The position numbers were made by a program, and so were the translations under genes. The notes under the pieces are model-generated. The model saw only the letters and a list, made by a program, of their open reading frames with translations, was not told the DNA's origin and did not search any database. A stretch of DNA of 26,444 nucleotides from Lachnospiraceae bacterium (GTDB taxonomy: Bacteria; Bacillota_A; Clostridia; Lachnospirales; Lachnospiraceae), in the NCBI GenBank assembly GCA_028694115.1, contig JAQUUB010000057.1, positions 1-26,444 on the forward strand. Reading direction: 5' to 3'. Each line of letters opens with the position of its first letter. Position 1 is the stretch's first letter. This document shows, in pieces, positions 7,631 through 15,340 of the stretch.

Positions 7631-9276
7631 GTCGCATCCTCCCCTCTTCTGTCATTCGCATTCATCATGCCTGCCATCTCTAAGATTTCTTGCATTTCAT
7701 CACCATAATGAAAACGAATATGAACACTGTCCTTTCCATATACAACAATCTGATCTATCAGCATGACCACAACCTGACGTTCCAGTTTTGCAATATTCTG
7801 ATATTTTTTTAAATCATCGACCCAAGGCTTTAGATGTGTTGTGTTCGCCATCATTCTATGTTTCTTCTGTAATAATTCATTCTTATGGCTCTTCGCATCA
7901 TCCAATCGTGTACTAAATCTTGCATTGATATCAGCAAATTCTTCCTTTGTAATTACTTCATCTAGCATATCCGTATAGACCTTCGTTTTTAAATTTCGAT
8001 ATCTTTCAATATCTCCATCTAAAACTGCAATTTGCCCTGTTATAACCTTTACGCTATTTTGCTCTTCTGGAATCTTCTCAATCTGGTTGAGAACTGTTTG
8101 AGCATCCATGACCAAAGCAATCTGCTTCTGAATGGTTTCCAATACAATCTGTTCCAACTTTTCTGCATTGATTAAATGGGAGCTGCATCCATTACCGCCT
8201 TTGTAGGTACTACAGTGAAAATAGTTGTAAATCTTGTTTCCTCTTTTGGTTCTTCTCCGCACCATATTCTGACCACAATCACCACAAACCACTAATCCAG
8301 AAAATATATAAACAGCATCTTCATCAGGCGATGTCCTTGTATCAATCTCCAACAATCTTTGCACTTCCTCAAAGACCGGACGTTCAATAATTGCATCATG
8401 GGTATCTTCTACCCGAATCCACTCTTCCTTTGGAATGACCCTGCTCTGTTTTACCTTGTAATTGATTTTCCGATTAATGCCCTGAACCATCGTCCCTGTA
8501 TATATCTCATTTGTTAAAATTCTGTTCACTGCAACCAGTGACCACTTTGTGTTAGTACCTGCACAAAAGCCACTATCATAATTCATTCCCTGACTTCTTT
8601 TATATTCTGCTGGTGGAAGCACACCAATACTGCTTAGGGTTTCTGCAATCCTCTGAGAATTGTATCCTTCCAATTTCAATCGAAATATCTGCTTTACGAT
8701 ATCTGCTGCAAATGGATCAAGCACAAGATGGTTCTTATTATTCTTATCTTTCAAATATCCATAACTGGCAAAGCTGCCAATAAATTTTCCTTTTTTTCTT
8801 TTTACATCTAACTGACTACGGATTTTCATTGAGATGTCCCTACAGTAAGAATCATTGATAAGATTCTTGAATGGGACTATGATTTGGTCTACATCTCCGT
8901 CCTCACTGGCACTGTCATAGTTATCAATCACAGAAATAAACCTGACTCCCATAAATGGAAATATCTTTTCAAGGTATCTTCCTGTCTCAATATAATTTCT
9001 TCCAAGTCGGGATAAGTCCTTCACGATGATACAATCTATTTTCCCACTCTTAATATCTTCCAACATTCGATTGAATGCCGGTCGGTCATAATTGGTTCCG
9101 CTGTATCCATCATCGACATACTCCTCGACAATATTGATTCCACTATTTCTGTTTCCGAATTCGTTGATCAGATCTCTTTGATTACTGATACTGTCACTTT
9201 CTAACTTATCTCCATCTTCACGAGATAATCTAAGATAACGTGCAGCATTATTAGACTTTTTTATAAATGAGCGCAT
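7618..9276 (-). CDS. Large serine recombinase D (first gene of the operon)
   Basis: Large serine recombinase with complete motifs: ARYLRLS (nucleophile S18 counted from the ATG used here), GYSGTNYDRP and KDLSRLGRN. The recombinase domain includes YGYLKDKNNKNHLVLDP. The zinc ribbon has CGDCGQNM ... YFHCS ... GCSS, and a coiled coil spans roughly residues 420-480. The start is uncertain. The ATG at 9276 lies 12 nt from AGGAGG, while an in-frame GTG at 9285 lies only 3 nt from it; I prefer the ATG. The gene heads a run of four recombinases followed by a membrane protein, with overlaps of 13 and 4 nt and gaps of 1 nt. It is probably the main or one of three active integrases of the element. Confidence 0.93.
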   Translation of the reverse strand: MRSFIKKSNNAARYLRLSREDGDKLESDSISNQRDLINEFGNRNSGINIVEEYVDDGYSGTNYDRPAFNRMLEDIKSGKIDCIIVKDLSRLGRNYIETGRYLEKIFPFMGVRFISVIDNYDSASEDGDVDQIIVPFKNLINDSYCRDISMKIRSQLDVKRKKGKFIGSFASYGYLKDKNNKNHLVLDPFAADIVKQIFRLKLEGYNSQRIAETLSSIGVLPPAEYKRSQGMNYDSGFCAGTNTKWSLVAVNRILTNEIYTGTMVQGINRKINYKVKQSRVIPKEEWIRVEDTHDAIIERPVFEEVQRLLEIDTRTSPDEDAVYIFSGLVVCGDCGQNMVRRRTKRGNKIYNYFHCSTYKGGNGCSSHLINAEKLEQIVLETIQKQIALVMDAQTVLNQIEKIPEEQNSVKVITGQIAVLDGDIERYRNLKTKVYTDMLDEVITKEEFADINARFSTRLDDAKSHKNELLQKKHRMMANTTHLKPWVDDLKKYQNIAKLERQVVVMLIDQIVVYGKDSVHIRFHYGDEMQEILEMAGMMNANDRRGEDATCVL

Positions 9277-9369
9277 AAAAGCCACCGACCTCCTAATTTA
9301 CTTGCCTTGCGGCTGTAAACCAAGAACCCGATGGCTACTTGAATACTCTTTTTTAATTGACCCAACACC

Positions 9370-9401
9370 ATAATAGCATAGATCTCTGTTTTACGCCACA
9401 A
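9370..9401 (-). promoter_or_regulatory. Possible promoter of the recombinase operon
   Basis: On the minus strand TTGTGG (9401-9396) and an extended -10, TGCTATTAT (-10 hexamer 9375-9370), are separated by 20 nt, longer than ideal. A transcript from here would have an ~85-nt leader before recombinase D. The leader includes a GCC-GCAA-GGC mini-hairpin before AGGAGG. No terminator is evident between this site and the gene at 9440-9724, so readthrough from that gene is an alternative. Confidence 0.3.
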
Positions 9402-9439
9402 CTTTTTGTATCATTTTTCGAGACAACATTTTTTATCAT

Positions 9440-9724
9440 TTATTCCATAGCAATACATCTGCTCATGCACTCTTCCAGCTTGCTTTGTCCTGCAAAACTT
9501 ATTTTCACAATCACTCCATGGGAAAGATAACAATATGGATTCTTTATCTGTTTCAGGTAATTGGATACCCGTTCTTCCACAGGCAGGGAAGAATCAATCT
9601 CCACATCTGCTATATCCACCAGGTCTTCTTTCCTTACTTCTCGTATATTGGTCTGCTCCATTTTTCGTAAATGATCTAACAGTGACGTTGACTGCATCAC
9701 ACTTTTTTCTTCTCTTCTATTCAT
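9440..9724 (-). CDS. Short ICE-associated protein (DUF6870-like)
   Basis: The product is about 94 residues, starting at MNRREEKSVM. This ATG (9724) has GGGGGA about 10 nt upstream, whereas the further upstream ATG (9745) overlaps that site. The core, EDLVDIADVEIDSSLPVEER followed by a KNPYCY segment, recalls the small proteins usually annotated DUF6870 in Tn1549-like elements; this is memory of the family, not a search. No enzyme motif or membrane segment is seen. It lies between the presumed oriT and the recombinase operon and reads toward the recombinases, so it may be co-transcribed with them or act in excision or relaxosome control. Function unknown. Confidence 0.7.
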   Translation of the reverse strand: MNRREEKSVMQSTSLLDHLRKMEQTNIREVRKEDLVDIADVEIDSSLPVEERVSNYLKQIKNPYCYLSHGVIVKISFAGQSKLEECMSRCIAME

Positions 9725-9745
9725 TCTTTGCAGTCCCCCTTTCAC

Positions 9746-10064
9746 CTATCTCCTTGCTCAGAGGGGAAAATACAGGTATCTTTTTCATTTTTTAATTTTT
9801 GTACCTGTATTTTTGCTTCTCTCCGAGGAGATTAGTGAAGGGATAAGTCTCTCAGGGCAAGATTCGCCTGTGTGACACAATAACCCCATTCTGGTGTTTT
9901 TGTCTCCCTTCGGCATATCTTGATGGTGATTTCGCTCCCCATTCCCTCGATGATAAAACTTCCTCACAGATGAAGTTAGTTGGCTTCCACTAAAGTGGTC
10001 GCAGCTCCGTGTTATTCACCCGGATGGATTGCTAACGCAAATAAAATGATTGGAGATATATCAA
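9746..10064. other. Candidate origin of transfer (oriT) and mob promoter region
   Basis: These 319 bases contain no convincing gene and lie directly upstream of mobC and the relaxase, the usual place for oriT in MOBP elements. They contain several small inverted repeats: the 12-bp arms at 9767-9778/9802-9813, TCTCC/GGAGA (9820-9831) and CCACT/AGTGG (9987-9998). There is also a tract around 9841-9905 with GTGTGACACAATAACCCC and GGTGTTTTTG. I cannot point to a nic site from sequence alone. Confidence 0.45.
9767..9813. repeat. Perfect 12-bp inverted repeat with 23-bp spacer
   Basis: AAAATACAGGTA (9767-9778) and TACCTGTATTTT (9802-9813) are exact reverse complements. The spacer is T-rich. It could be a protein-binding site of the transfer origin, or a terminator for transcription coming from either side. 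It sits just upstream of the 9440-9724 gene. Confidence 0.6.
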
Positions 10065-10457
10065 ATGACAAGACCAAAGAAAGAAAAAGAATTGAACCGT
10101 TCCCACCACATTACCCTCCGTCTAACTGATATGGAATATGAGGTTGTAACGGGAAAAGCAAAAGAAGCAGGACTCTCCCGTTCCGCTTATCTTCGCAAAA
10201 TGATACTGGATGGAAAGATGGAGATTCGTTATGACATTGTAGCCAACTTACCAGAGCTGCAGACTTTAGCTGCTGAATTTGGAAAGATTGGAAATAATCT
10301 AAATCAGATAGCGAGATATTTTAACACTGGCGGTATCCGTTCCCTTGCTATGCAGGATGAGATACATCAGTGTATTACAGAACTCTTTGATTTAAGAAAT
10401 GACGTAAAAAGAATGGCAGGTGATTTCCATGGCAGTGTTAAAACACAACGCAAGTAA
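10065..10457 (+). CDS. mobC: MobC-like relaxosome accessory protein
   Basis: The 130-residue product belongs to the plasmid mobilisation MobC type. An N-terminal ribbon-helix-helix DNA-binding segment (HHITLRLTDMEYEVVTGKAK ... LSRSAYLRKMIL) is followed by the family's typical GKIGNNLNQIARYFN helix and a C-terminal helical tail. It is expected to bind oriT and help the relaxase nick. The ATG at 10065 has GGAG 9 nt upstream; an in-frame TTG at 10050 is less likely. The relaxase gene begins inside its 3' end (29-nt overlap), so the two are translationally coupled. The upstream gene-free region is the presumed oriT. Confidence 0.88.
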   Translation: MTRPKKEKELNRSHHITLRLTDMEYEVVTGKAKEAGLSRSAYLRKMILDGKMEIRYDIVANLPELQTLAAEFGKIGNNLNQIARYFNTGGIRSLAMQDEIHQCITELFDLRNDVKRMAGDFHGSVKTQRK

Positions 10458-12096
10458 AAATGCAGATTACGGACAGATTATGGATTATCTTCTGTTTCAG
10501 CATAATGAGATAACCAACAAACCCATCCTGGATGAACAAGGACGCATGGTGCTCCGAGAAGAATATTACATGGACGGTATCAACTGTGAACCTATGCTTC
10601 TCGACGAAGAATGTGAAATGGTCAACCACAAATTTCATAAAAATAATAAATATGATGAAATCAAATCCCATCACTATATCATCAGCTTTGACCCAAAGGA
10701 TACCGAAGACCACGGACTGACCGGAGAAAAGGCACAGGCACTTGGTATGGAATATGCACGAAAGAATTTCCCAGGACATCAGGCTTTAGTCTGCACTCAC
10801 ACCGATGGTCATAATAACAGCGGTAATATCCATGTGCATATTGTAATTAATTCTGTTCGGAAGTTGGATGTTCCAGAGCAACCTTTTATGGAAAGACGAT
10901 GCGACAGCCGAGCCGGATTTAAGCATCATCTGACTAAGGATTACCTACGATACTTGCAAAAAGAAGTTATGGAGATGTGTCAGCGTGAAAATCTATATCA
11001 AGTGGATCTGCTCTCCCCTTCCACTGAAAAAGTTTCCGAGAGAGAATATTGGGCAAAGAGGAAAGGACAACAGAAATTAGATGAACTGAATGAACAGATT
11101 GTGGCTGATGGTCTGACTCCAAGAAATACAATCTTCCAAACAAAAAAGCAATCCCTTAGAGATTCAATCTCTGATATCGCTTCTACTGCAAAAAGTATGG
11201 AAGAATTTCAAACAGCACTGATGGAAAAATATGAGATTGAGGTAATTGAAAAGAGAGGTCGGTTGAGTTATCACATTCCAGATCGTGATAAGAATATTTC
11301 AGAACGTGCACTAGGAACGCATTATGGAAAAGAATATCTGCTGAAACTCTTTGCAGAAAATCAAAAAGGAATTGTACATGATGCTTCCGATAAAGAACCA
11401 GTTACACCTGCAACGTCTACTACACAGGCATATGATAGTGGCACCGCTACCTATAATCCTTCCTACGATTATGAAGCTGACCCGATTGCAATTCTTTTTA
11501 TTCGTTCCGACTTACGATTAGTTGTTGATCTGCAAAACTGTGTGAAGGCACAGCAAAACGAATACTATGCTGAAAAAGTAAAGGTTTCCAATCTACAGCA
11601 AATGGCAAAAACGATAGCCTATGTGCAGGAACATGAATATGGCTCAAGAGAAAATCTGCAGTTATCCTTTGAGGAAGTATCAGATAAATTATCAGTTTCC
11701 AGACGAGAATTAAAAGATACCGAAGGACAGCTCAAAGACATCAACCAGCAAATTCATTACACTGGCCAGTACCTGGCAAATAAATCCATCTATGGTCAGA
11801 TGCTAAATGCTAAGAGCAAGGGAAAATTTAGAAATGAACATTCATCAGAAATCCAGCTTTATGAAGCTGCTGTCAAATATCTGAAAGACAAAAATCCATA
11901 TGGTAACTATCCATCCATGAAATCTCTTAAAGAGCAAAAAGAAAAACTGACCGTTCGTCGATCAGCACAAAATGACACTTATTCATATTTTAGAGATTAC
12001 CAGAAAGAACTTCGTACCGTGTGTTCCAATGTGGATAGTATCCTTGGCACCAGTCACACACGAAATCACCGACAAGAGAAATCACAAGACTTATAA
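10429..12096 (+). CDS. MOBP-type relaxase (MobA/VirD2 family)
   Basis: The 555-residue DNA strand transferase nicks oriT, stays linked to the 5' end through a tyrosine and leads the strand into the recipient. The N-terminal relaxase domain (~1-160) has a candidate catalytic tyrosine at Y14 or Y20 (KNADYGQIMDYLLFQH). It also carries the metal-binding HxD...HxH motif in HTDGHNNSGNIHVHIVIN (H124, D126, H135, H137). The C-terminal half is helical and charged, with coiled coil around 380-460, and probably makes coupling-protein contacts. The MAVLKH start at 10429 is preferred over the GTG at 10420 because MAVLKH matches the family start. The gene ends just before a strong bidirectional terminator. 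Confidence 0.92.
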   Translation: MAVLKHNASKNADYGQIMDYLLFQHNEITNKPILDEQGRMVLREEYYMDGINCEPMLLDEECEMVNHKFHKNNKYDEIKSHHYIISFDPKDTEDHGLTGEKAQALGMEYARKNFPGHQALVCTHTDGHNNSGNIHVHIVINSVRKLDVPEQPFMERRCDSRAGFKHHLTKDYLRYLQKEVMEMCQRENLYQVDLLSPSTEKVSEREYWAKRKGQQKLDELNEQIVADGLTPRNTIFQTKKQSLRDSISDIASTAKSMEEFQTALMEKYEIEVIEKRGRLSYHIPDRDKNISERALGTHYGKEYLLKLFAENQKGIVHDASDKEPVTPATSTTQAYDSGTATYNPSYDYEADPIAILFIRSDLRLVVDLQNCVKAQQNEYYAEKVKVSNLQQMAKTIAYVQEHEYGSRENLQLSFEEVSDKLSVSRRELKDTEGQLKDINQQIHYTGQYLANKSIYGQMLNAKSKGKFRNEHSSEIQLYEAAVKYLKDKNPYGNYPSMKSLKEQKEKLTVRRSAQNDTYSYFRDYQKELRTVCSNVDSILGTSHTRNHRQEKSQDL

Positions 12097-12097
12097 C

Positions 12098-12147
12098 AAA
12101 ATAACTGACATCATTCTATAGCTTAAAAGAATGATGCCAGTTATTTT
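12098..12147. terminator. Bidirectional terminator between relaxase and the convergent small gene
   Basis: Arms 12098-12117 (AAAATAACTGACATCATTCT) and 12128-12147 are reverse complements with one mismatch and a 10-nt loop. The A-run on one side and T-run on the other allow termination in both directions. It overlaps the stop codon of the 12146-12523 gene. Confidence 0.9.
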
Positions 12148-12523
12148 AATTTTGAACATCCCATAGCATTGCTGCATTTTCATATTGCATAATCAGTTCA
12201 TTACGTTCATCCTGCATTGTATACCTAATTGTATCTATCGCCTTACTCAGCATCTGCTCGTTATCCTGCTCTTCTACTCTAATTATTTTATGTGCTTGAT
12301 ATGTTTCCCAGTAGGACAACATATAATCAAATAAATCAGAAGCATTTAAAAATATTTTTTGACTGCTGAATCCATATTCTTCATGAAACCATTCCATAAC
12401 CAGAAACCCAAAAGGATAAGCATCTACGATACAGGAATCTCCTACCTCTTGAAGAAATGTATCAAAGATTTCTTTTACTTCTAAACATTGCGCCTGCTCG
12501 GTACTTGTAATATATTCTTTCAT
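12146..12523 (-). CDS. Hypothetical 125-residue protein
   Basis: A strong site (GAAGGAG, ~8 nt before ATG) supports the start. The product is acidic and helix-rich, with many aromatic residues in the middle (PFGFLVMEWFHEEYGF) and no membrane segment or known catalytic motif. I do not recognise the family. It lies downstream of two other small minus-strand genes with a 73-nt gap and ends in the shared bidirectional terminator, so it could be the last gene of the operon driven from the 13392-13420 promoter. It belongs to the element's variable cargo next to the relaxase. Confidence 0.7.
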   Translation of the reverse strand: MKEYITSTEQAQCLEVKEIFDTFLQEVGDSCIVDAYPFGFLVMEWFHEEYGFSSQKIFLNASDLFDYMLSYWETYQAHKIIRVEEQDNEQMLSKAIDTIRYTMQDERNELIMQYENAAMLWDVQN

Positions 12524-12596
12524 TGTGAGTTCTCCTTCTGTAGTCGATATATTTCAAAGGCAATTATATCGTAATTTCAGCTTATGAAAAACCCTT

Positions 12597-13037
12597 TTAT
12601 TGAATAACAAGCTTGTACTTCTCCGGATTATGATAAATATCGTATCCTACATTATCATCATCTGGTGCATAATTGAATTGGAAAACAGGATTTCCTTTTT
12701 CTATGTCCTTAGATGTACGGTATACAGATACATTCATTGCCTGTGGATAGCCTTTTTCTTCCACACAGAATTTAATTGTCTTAAACGAATTATCTCTACT
12801 CATCTGAACAATCTGTTCTGCAAATGCTTCCTTATCTGATATTTCTCTTGAATTTGAAACAACTGACATATAATAATTACCACCACTATCGAAGTTGTTA
12901 CTTAAATCAGGAATCCCTGTGTAAATGCTGCGTTGGTAAATATAAGAAGCACCAATACCAATCACCGATAACAAAATCACTCCAAAGACTATATATCTCC
13001 ATTTGTTTTGTTTATTTCTTATTTTGCCGTTACCCAT
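12597..13037 (-). CDS. Hypothetical membrane-anchored protein (146 aa)
   Basis: A basic N-terminus (MGNGKIRNKQNKWR) is followed by a single hydrophobic helix (~15-35, YIVFGVILLSVIGIGASYIY) and a ~110-residue soluble C-terminal part, probably outside the membrane. There is no lipobox. The C-terminal part has alternating hydrophobic stretches (YYMSVVS, TIKFCVEEKGY, MNVSVYRT) suggesting a small beta-rich domain. The gene overlaps its upstream neighbour by 19 nt, so the two are one operon. No family recognised and no function proposed. Confidence 0.72.
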   Translation of the reverse strand: MGNGKIRNKQNKWRYIVFGVILLSVIGIGASYIYQRSIYTGIPDLSNNFDSGGNYYMSVVSNSREISDKEAFAEQIVQMSRDNSFKTIKFCVEEKGYPQAMNVSVYRTSKDIEKGNPVFQFNYAPDDDNVGYDIYHNPEKYKLVIQ

Positions 13038-13357
13038 TCATCCCCATCCAATTTCTCTAAAATATTCTGATCTGCTCCATACTCAAACATTTTTGTAGAA
13101 AGTCGCTCCGCAATTTCAAAAAGGTTATTGATGATACACTCAATATCTGCATCCTCTTCAACATCGAGTCTCTTGCACAGACTTCTATTTCTTTCATATA
13201 CCTCTGCATATAGTTTATCACAAATACTTCCCGGTTCCATTTCATTTTTCACAAGACCGACCACATCTTCCGGTAACTGTTTTGCATCATATCCGCCTAT
13301 CATCAAATTAAACAGTATTCTCTTCTTATCGTCTCTACTCAATTCTGATTCCTCCAT
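13019..13357 (-). CDS. Hypothetical 112-residue acidic protein, first gene of the small operon
   Basis: The product is acidic and helix-rich with no membrane segment, beginning MEESELSRDDKKRILFNLMI. I have the impression of similar short proteins in related clostridial ICEs but cannot name a family. The ribosome-binding site is weak (GATGAA-like). The ATG lies ~28 nt from the predicted transcription start of the minus promoter, and the gene is divergent from the XRE regulator. It is therefore the likely direct target of that regulator. Its stop region overlaps the next gene by 19 nt. Confidence 0.7.
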   Translation of the reverse strand: MEESELSRDDKKRILFNLMIGGYDAKQLPEDVVGLVKNEMEPGSICDKLYAEVYERNRSLCKRLDVEEDADIECIINNLFEIAERLSTKMFEYGADQNILEKLDGDEWVTAK

Positions 13358-13371
13358 TGTAATATTTCATC

Positions 13372-13446
13372 TTGTCTCACTTTTACAACCGATTATACAT
13401 TCAATATTTTGTAAAATCAATATGCATGGTGCGAAAAGTGAGACAA
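13372..13446. promoter_or_regulatory. Divergent overlapping promoters flanked by 13-bp inverted operator arms
   Basis: Minus promoter: TTGATT (13420-13415), 17 nt, TATAAT (13397-13392). Plus promoter: TTTACA (13382-13387), 17 nt, TATTTT (13405-13410). Perfect inverted arms TTGTCTCACTTTT (13372-13384) and AAAAGTGAGACAA (13434-13446) flank both. Each arm lies at or just past one of the two predicted start sites. This fits repression of both directions by the XRE protein encoded at 13483. Confidence 0.7.
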
Positions 13447-13482
13447 ACATTTTGACACAAATCGACAGGAGGGATGAATACA

Positions 13483-13725
13483 ATGCCAAAACCAAGAACT
13501 AAATCCGGTGAAAAGAATCTAATCAGTGCCAATCTGGTGGCACTCCGTAAAGAACATAATTTGTCCCAACGTGATCTGGCTCATCAGCTTCAACTCGCTG
13601 GATATGATATGGATAAAAATGTCATTACCAGGATTGAAACCAACCAGCGATATGTTACTGATATTGAAATCAAAGCACTTTGTGAAATTTTCAATGTATC
13701 TTTTGAGCAACTTATATCTGATTAA
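13483..13725 (+). CDS. XRE-family HTH transcriptional regulator (80 aa)
   Basis: A small repressor-type protein made up almost entirely of a Cro/C1 helix-turn-helix. Residues ~16-78 contain NLVALRKEHNLSQRDLAHQL and then a recognition region KNVITRIETNQRYVTDIEIK, ending in LCEIFNVSFEQLI. The ATG at 13483 has AGGAGGG 9 nt upstream; an in-frame ATG at 13474 is only 1 nt from that site and is rejected. It is divergent from the small operon 13357-12597 and shares the double promoter. It probably binds the TTGTCTCAC arms and controls both directions, including itself. Confidence 0.88.
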   Translation: MPKPRTKSGEKNLISANLVALRKEHNLSQRDLAHQLQLAGYDMDKNVITRIETNQRYVTDIEIKALCEIFNVSFEQLISD

Positions 13726-13747
13726 GAATAAATACTCCACTATTCTT
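13724..13747. terminator. Weak inverted repeat between convergent XRE and RT genes
   Basis: AAGAATA (13724-13730) and TATTCTT (13741-13747) are exact reverse complements with a 10-nt loop, overlapping both stop codons. The stem is short and AT-rich, so termination is uncertain. Confidence 0.35.
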
Positions 13748-15299
13748 CTTCCGCAAAAGCCTCTTCACTCTCTTCTATACGTAAGTCTAAATAATCTATG
13801 ATTGCCTGTTCGACATCGGAGATGTCTCTTATAATGGGATTACCAGCTTGTAAGTTATCTTTATAAAACGACAAGTATGTTGCCCTTCTTCGTAACTGGT
13901 TTTGTTTATTATTGCAATGAACAAGCTTTACAGCATCAGGTATCAAGAATAGTTCAATACTATTTTCAATATCTTGAAGTAGTTCTTGTCTGTACAATAT
14001 CATATGGTAATTTTGAAACCAATACTGTTCTTCAGTTAATGTTTTCAAATAATCTACTTCATCCTGCGAAAACAAATTATTCTTCCAATAATATGCTATC
14101 AGAATCTGATTTCTTGATTTTGAGACAAGTCCAGAATACTTCTGAATAATATCTTCAAACTGAAAAAGTGATATTGCATAAAAATAGTACAATTGCTCCT
14201 CGTTGAAGTTCCTAAGCAAACATTCTTTATAACGAACTTCAAAGAAGCGATGCATTTTCTGATTATCAAATGCCTGCATATCCGCAAAACGGTCTGTAGC
14301 ATATAACATAGCTTCCGGTGAAAATTTGAGCATAAAGCACAGCTGATGATAATCGTATTTTTTCACTTGAAATTTTTCCAGTTCCAATTCCCTAAAATAC
14401 CTGATTTTGAATATATTGTTTATAAATACTTTCTTTAATTTATCATCATCTAACTTCGATATCCTATAAACCATTTGATTTATAAAGTAAAGCTTATTAT
14501 TATCATTATCCGGCTTATACCGAATATTACAATGTGCAATCAGTTTTTTCCAATAACGTGCCACTAAATTATGATTATTAAAAGTCTCATATGTCCATAC
14601 TTCCTTTTTGTCACTTCTCTCCAACTCATATGCTTCAATTGCTTTATCAAAAATCGCAATTATTTTTTCATTATCTTCCTTATTACAGAAGAAATAGAAA
14701 TCATCCGAAAAATATGAAAATTCACATTCTATACCTGCATCCGTAATATATTGCTGTATCACTCGGCTTATTTCTGTAAGATTTTTTTCAGCAAAATACA
14801 GTGATAAATAATTTCCCATCAGCAATCCATTTGTTGCGCCACAATTCATATTTGACAGATAACGTTCTTCATGACCATCAAAATCAATTTTATGGGTATA
14901 AATTCTTCCGTAATACTCTTTGATGTCAAGTCTAATAAGGTTATCATAAACACATAAATTGTTAAAATCTCCTTCTAACTGAGAATCATACTCTCCTGAT
15001 GCGAAATCTCCAGTCTCCACATTTGCAGATAATCTCTTATGCGTAATATCCATTGCTTGAATGCTATCGAAATTTGGCATATTTTTAAAATGATGATATG
15101 CTGCCACTAAATTAAGAATATTAGGCATTTTTAGTGTCCTATACTTATCTCCGTCTTTTTGTATTCTAAAGGAAATAGGTTCTGCCCATGCAAGCGACGC
15201 AATATCCATTGGAGTTATATTGTTTGGAAACGCCAACCCATCAATATTCAAAAAATGTTTGACTGGATTTTTAAAATTATATATGTTATTAAGTTCCAT
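13740..15299 (-). CDS. Abi/UG-type (defence-associated-like) reverse transcriptase
   Basis: The 519-residue product has a divergent RT palm. Motif 1/2 is near RTLKMPNILNLVAAY (54-68). Motif A is LIRLDIKEYYGRIYTHKI (121-138, D125); the IYTH ending is typical of abortive-infection and unknown-group RTs. Motif B is TNGLLMGNYLSLYFAEKNL (156-174), and motif C is FSYFSDDFYFF (194-204, D199 and D200). There is no group II intron maturase or HNH domain. The C-terminal ~250 residues appear helical, as in AbiA/AbiK/AbiP2 relatives. Both catalytic Asp positions are kept, so polymerase activity is plausible. It follows an unrecognised 418-residue gene by 41 nt in one operon and is clearly AT-richer than the transfer genes (12 G/C in 14401-14460). 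The likely role is anti-phage defence; this is inferred. Confidence 0.85.
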   Translation of the reverse strand: MELNNIYNFKNPVKHFLNIDGLAFPNNITPMDIASLAWAEPISFRIQKDGDKYRTLKMPNILNLVAAYHHFKNMPNFDSIQAMDITHKRLSANVETGDFASGEYDSQLEGDFNNLCVYDNLIRLDIKEYYGRIYTHKIDFDGHEERYLSNMNCGATNGLLMGNYLSLYFAEKNLTEISRVIQQYITDAGIECEFSYFSDDFYFFCNKEDNEKIIAIFDKAIEAYELERSDKKEVWTYETFNNHNLVARYWKKLIAHCNIRYKPDNDNNKLYFINQMVYRISKLDDDKLKKVFINNIFKIRYFRELELEKFQVKKYDYHQLCFMLKFSPEAMLYATDRFADMQAFDNQKMHRFFEVRYKECLLRNFNEEQLYYFYAISLFQFEDIIQKYSGLVSKSRNQILIAYYWKNNLFSQDEVDYLKTLTEEQYWFQNYHMILYRQELLQDIENSIELFLIPDAVKLVHCNNKQNQLRRRATYLSFYKDNLQAGNPIIRDISDVEQAIIDYLDLRIEESEEAFAEEE

Positions 15300-15340
15300 T
15301 TGTATACAATCCTACCTTCCTCGTATTATGGTTAATATCT

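Noticed and set aside
9420..9426. GAGACAA upstream of the recombinase operon as another XRE operator half
   Set aside because: Only 7 bases match the 13-bp arm. Such a match is expected by chance in a window this size.
9785..9967. A 60-codon minus-strand reading frame in the presumed oriT block
   Set aside because: No ribosome-binding site, unusual composition rich in His/Arg/Ser, and it overlaps the inverted repeats of the transfer region.
13452..13457. TTGACA as the -35 box of the XRE gene
   Set aside because: Its -10 would fall beyond the ribosome-binding site and start codon. TTTACA at 13382 with TATTTT is correctly placed.
13740..15299. Reading the RT as a group II intron protein or a retron RT
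   Set aside because: No maturase or HNH region, no intron RNA around it, and no adjacent msr/msd-like non-coding space. The IYTH motif fits Abi/UG RTs better.
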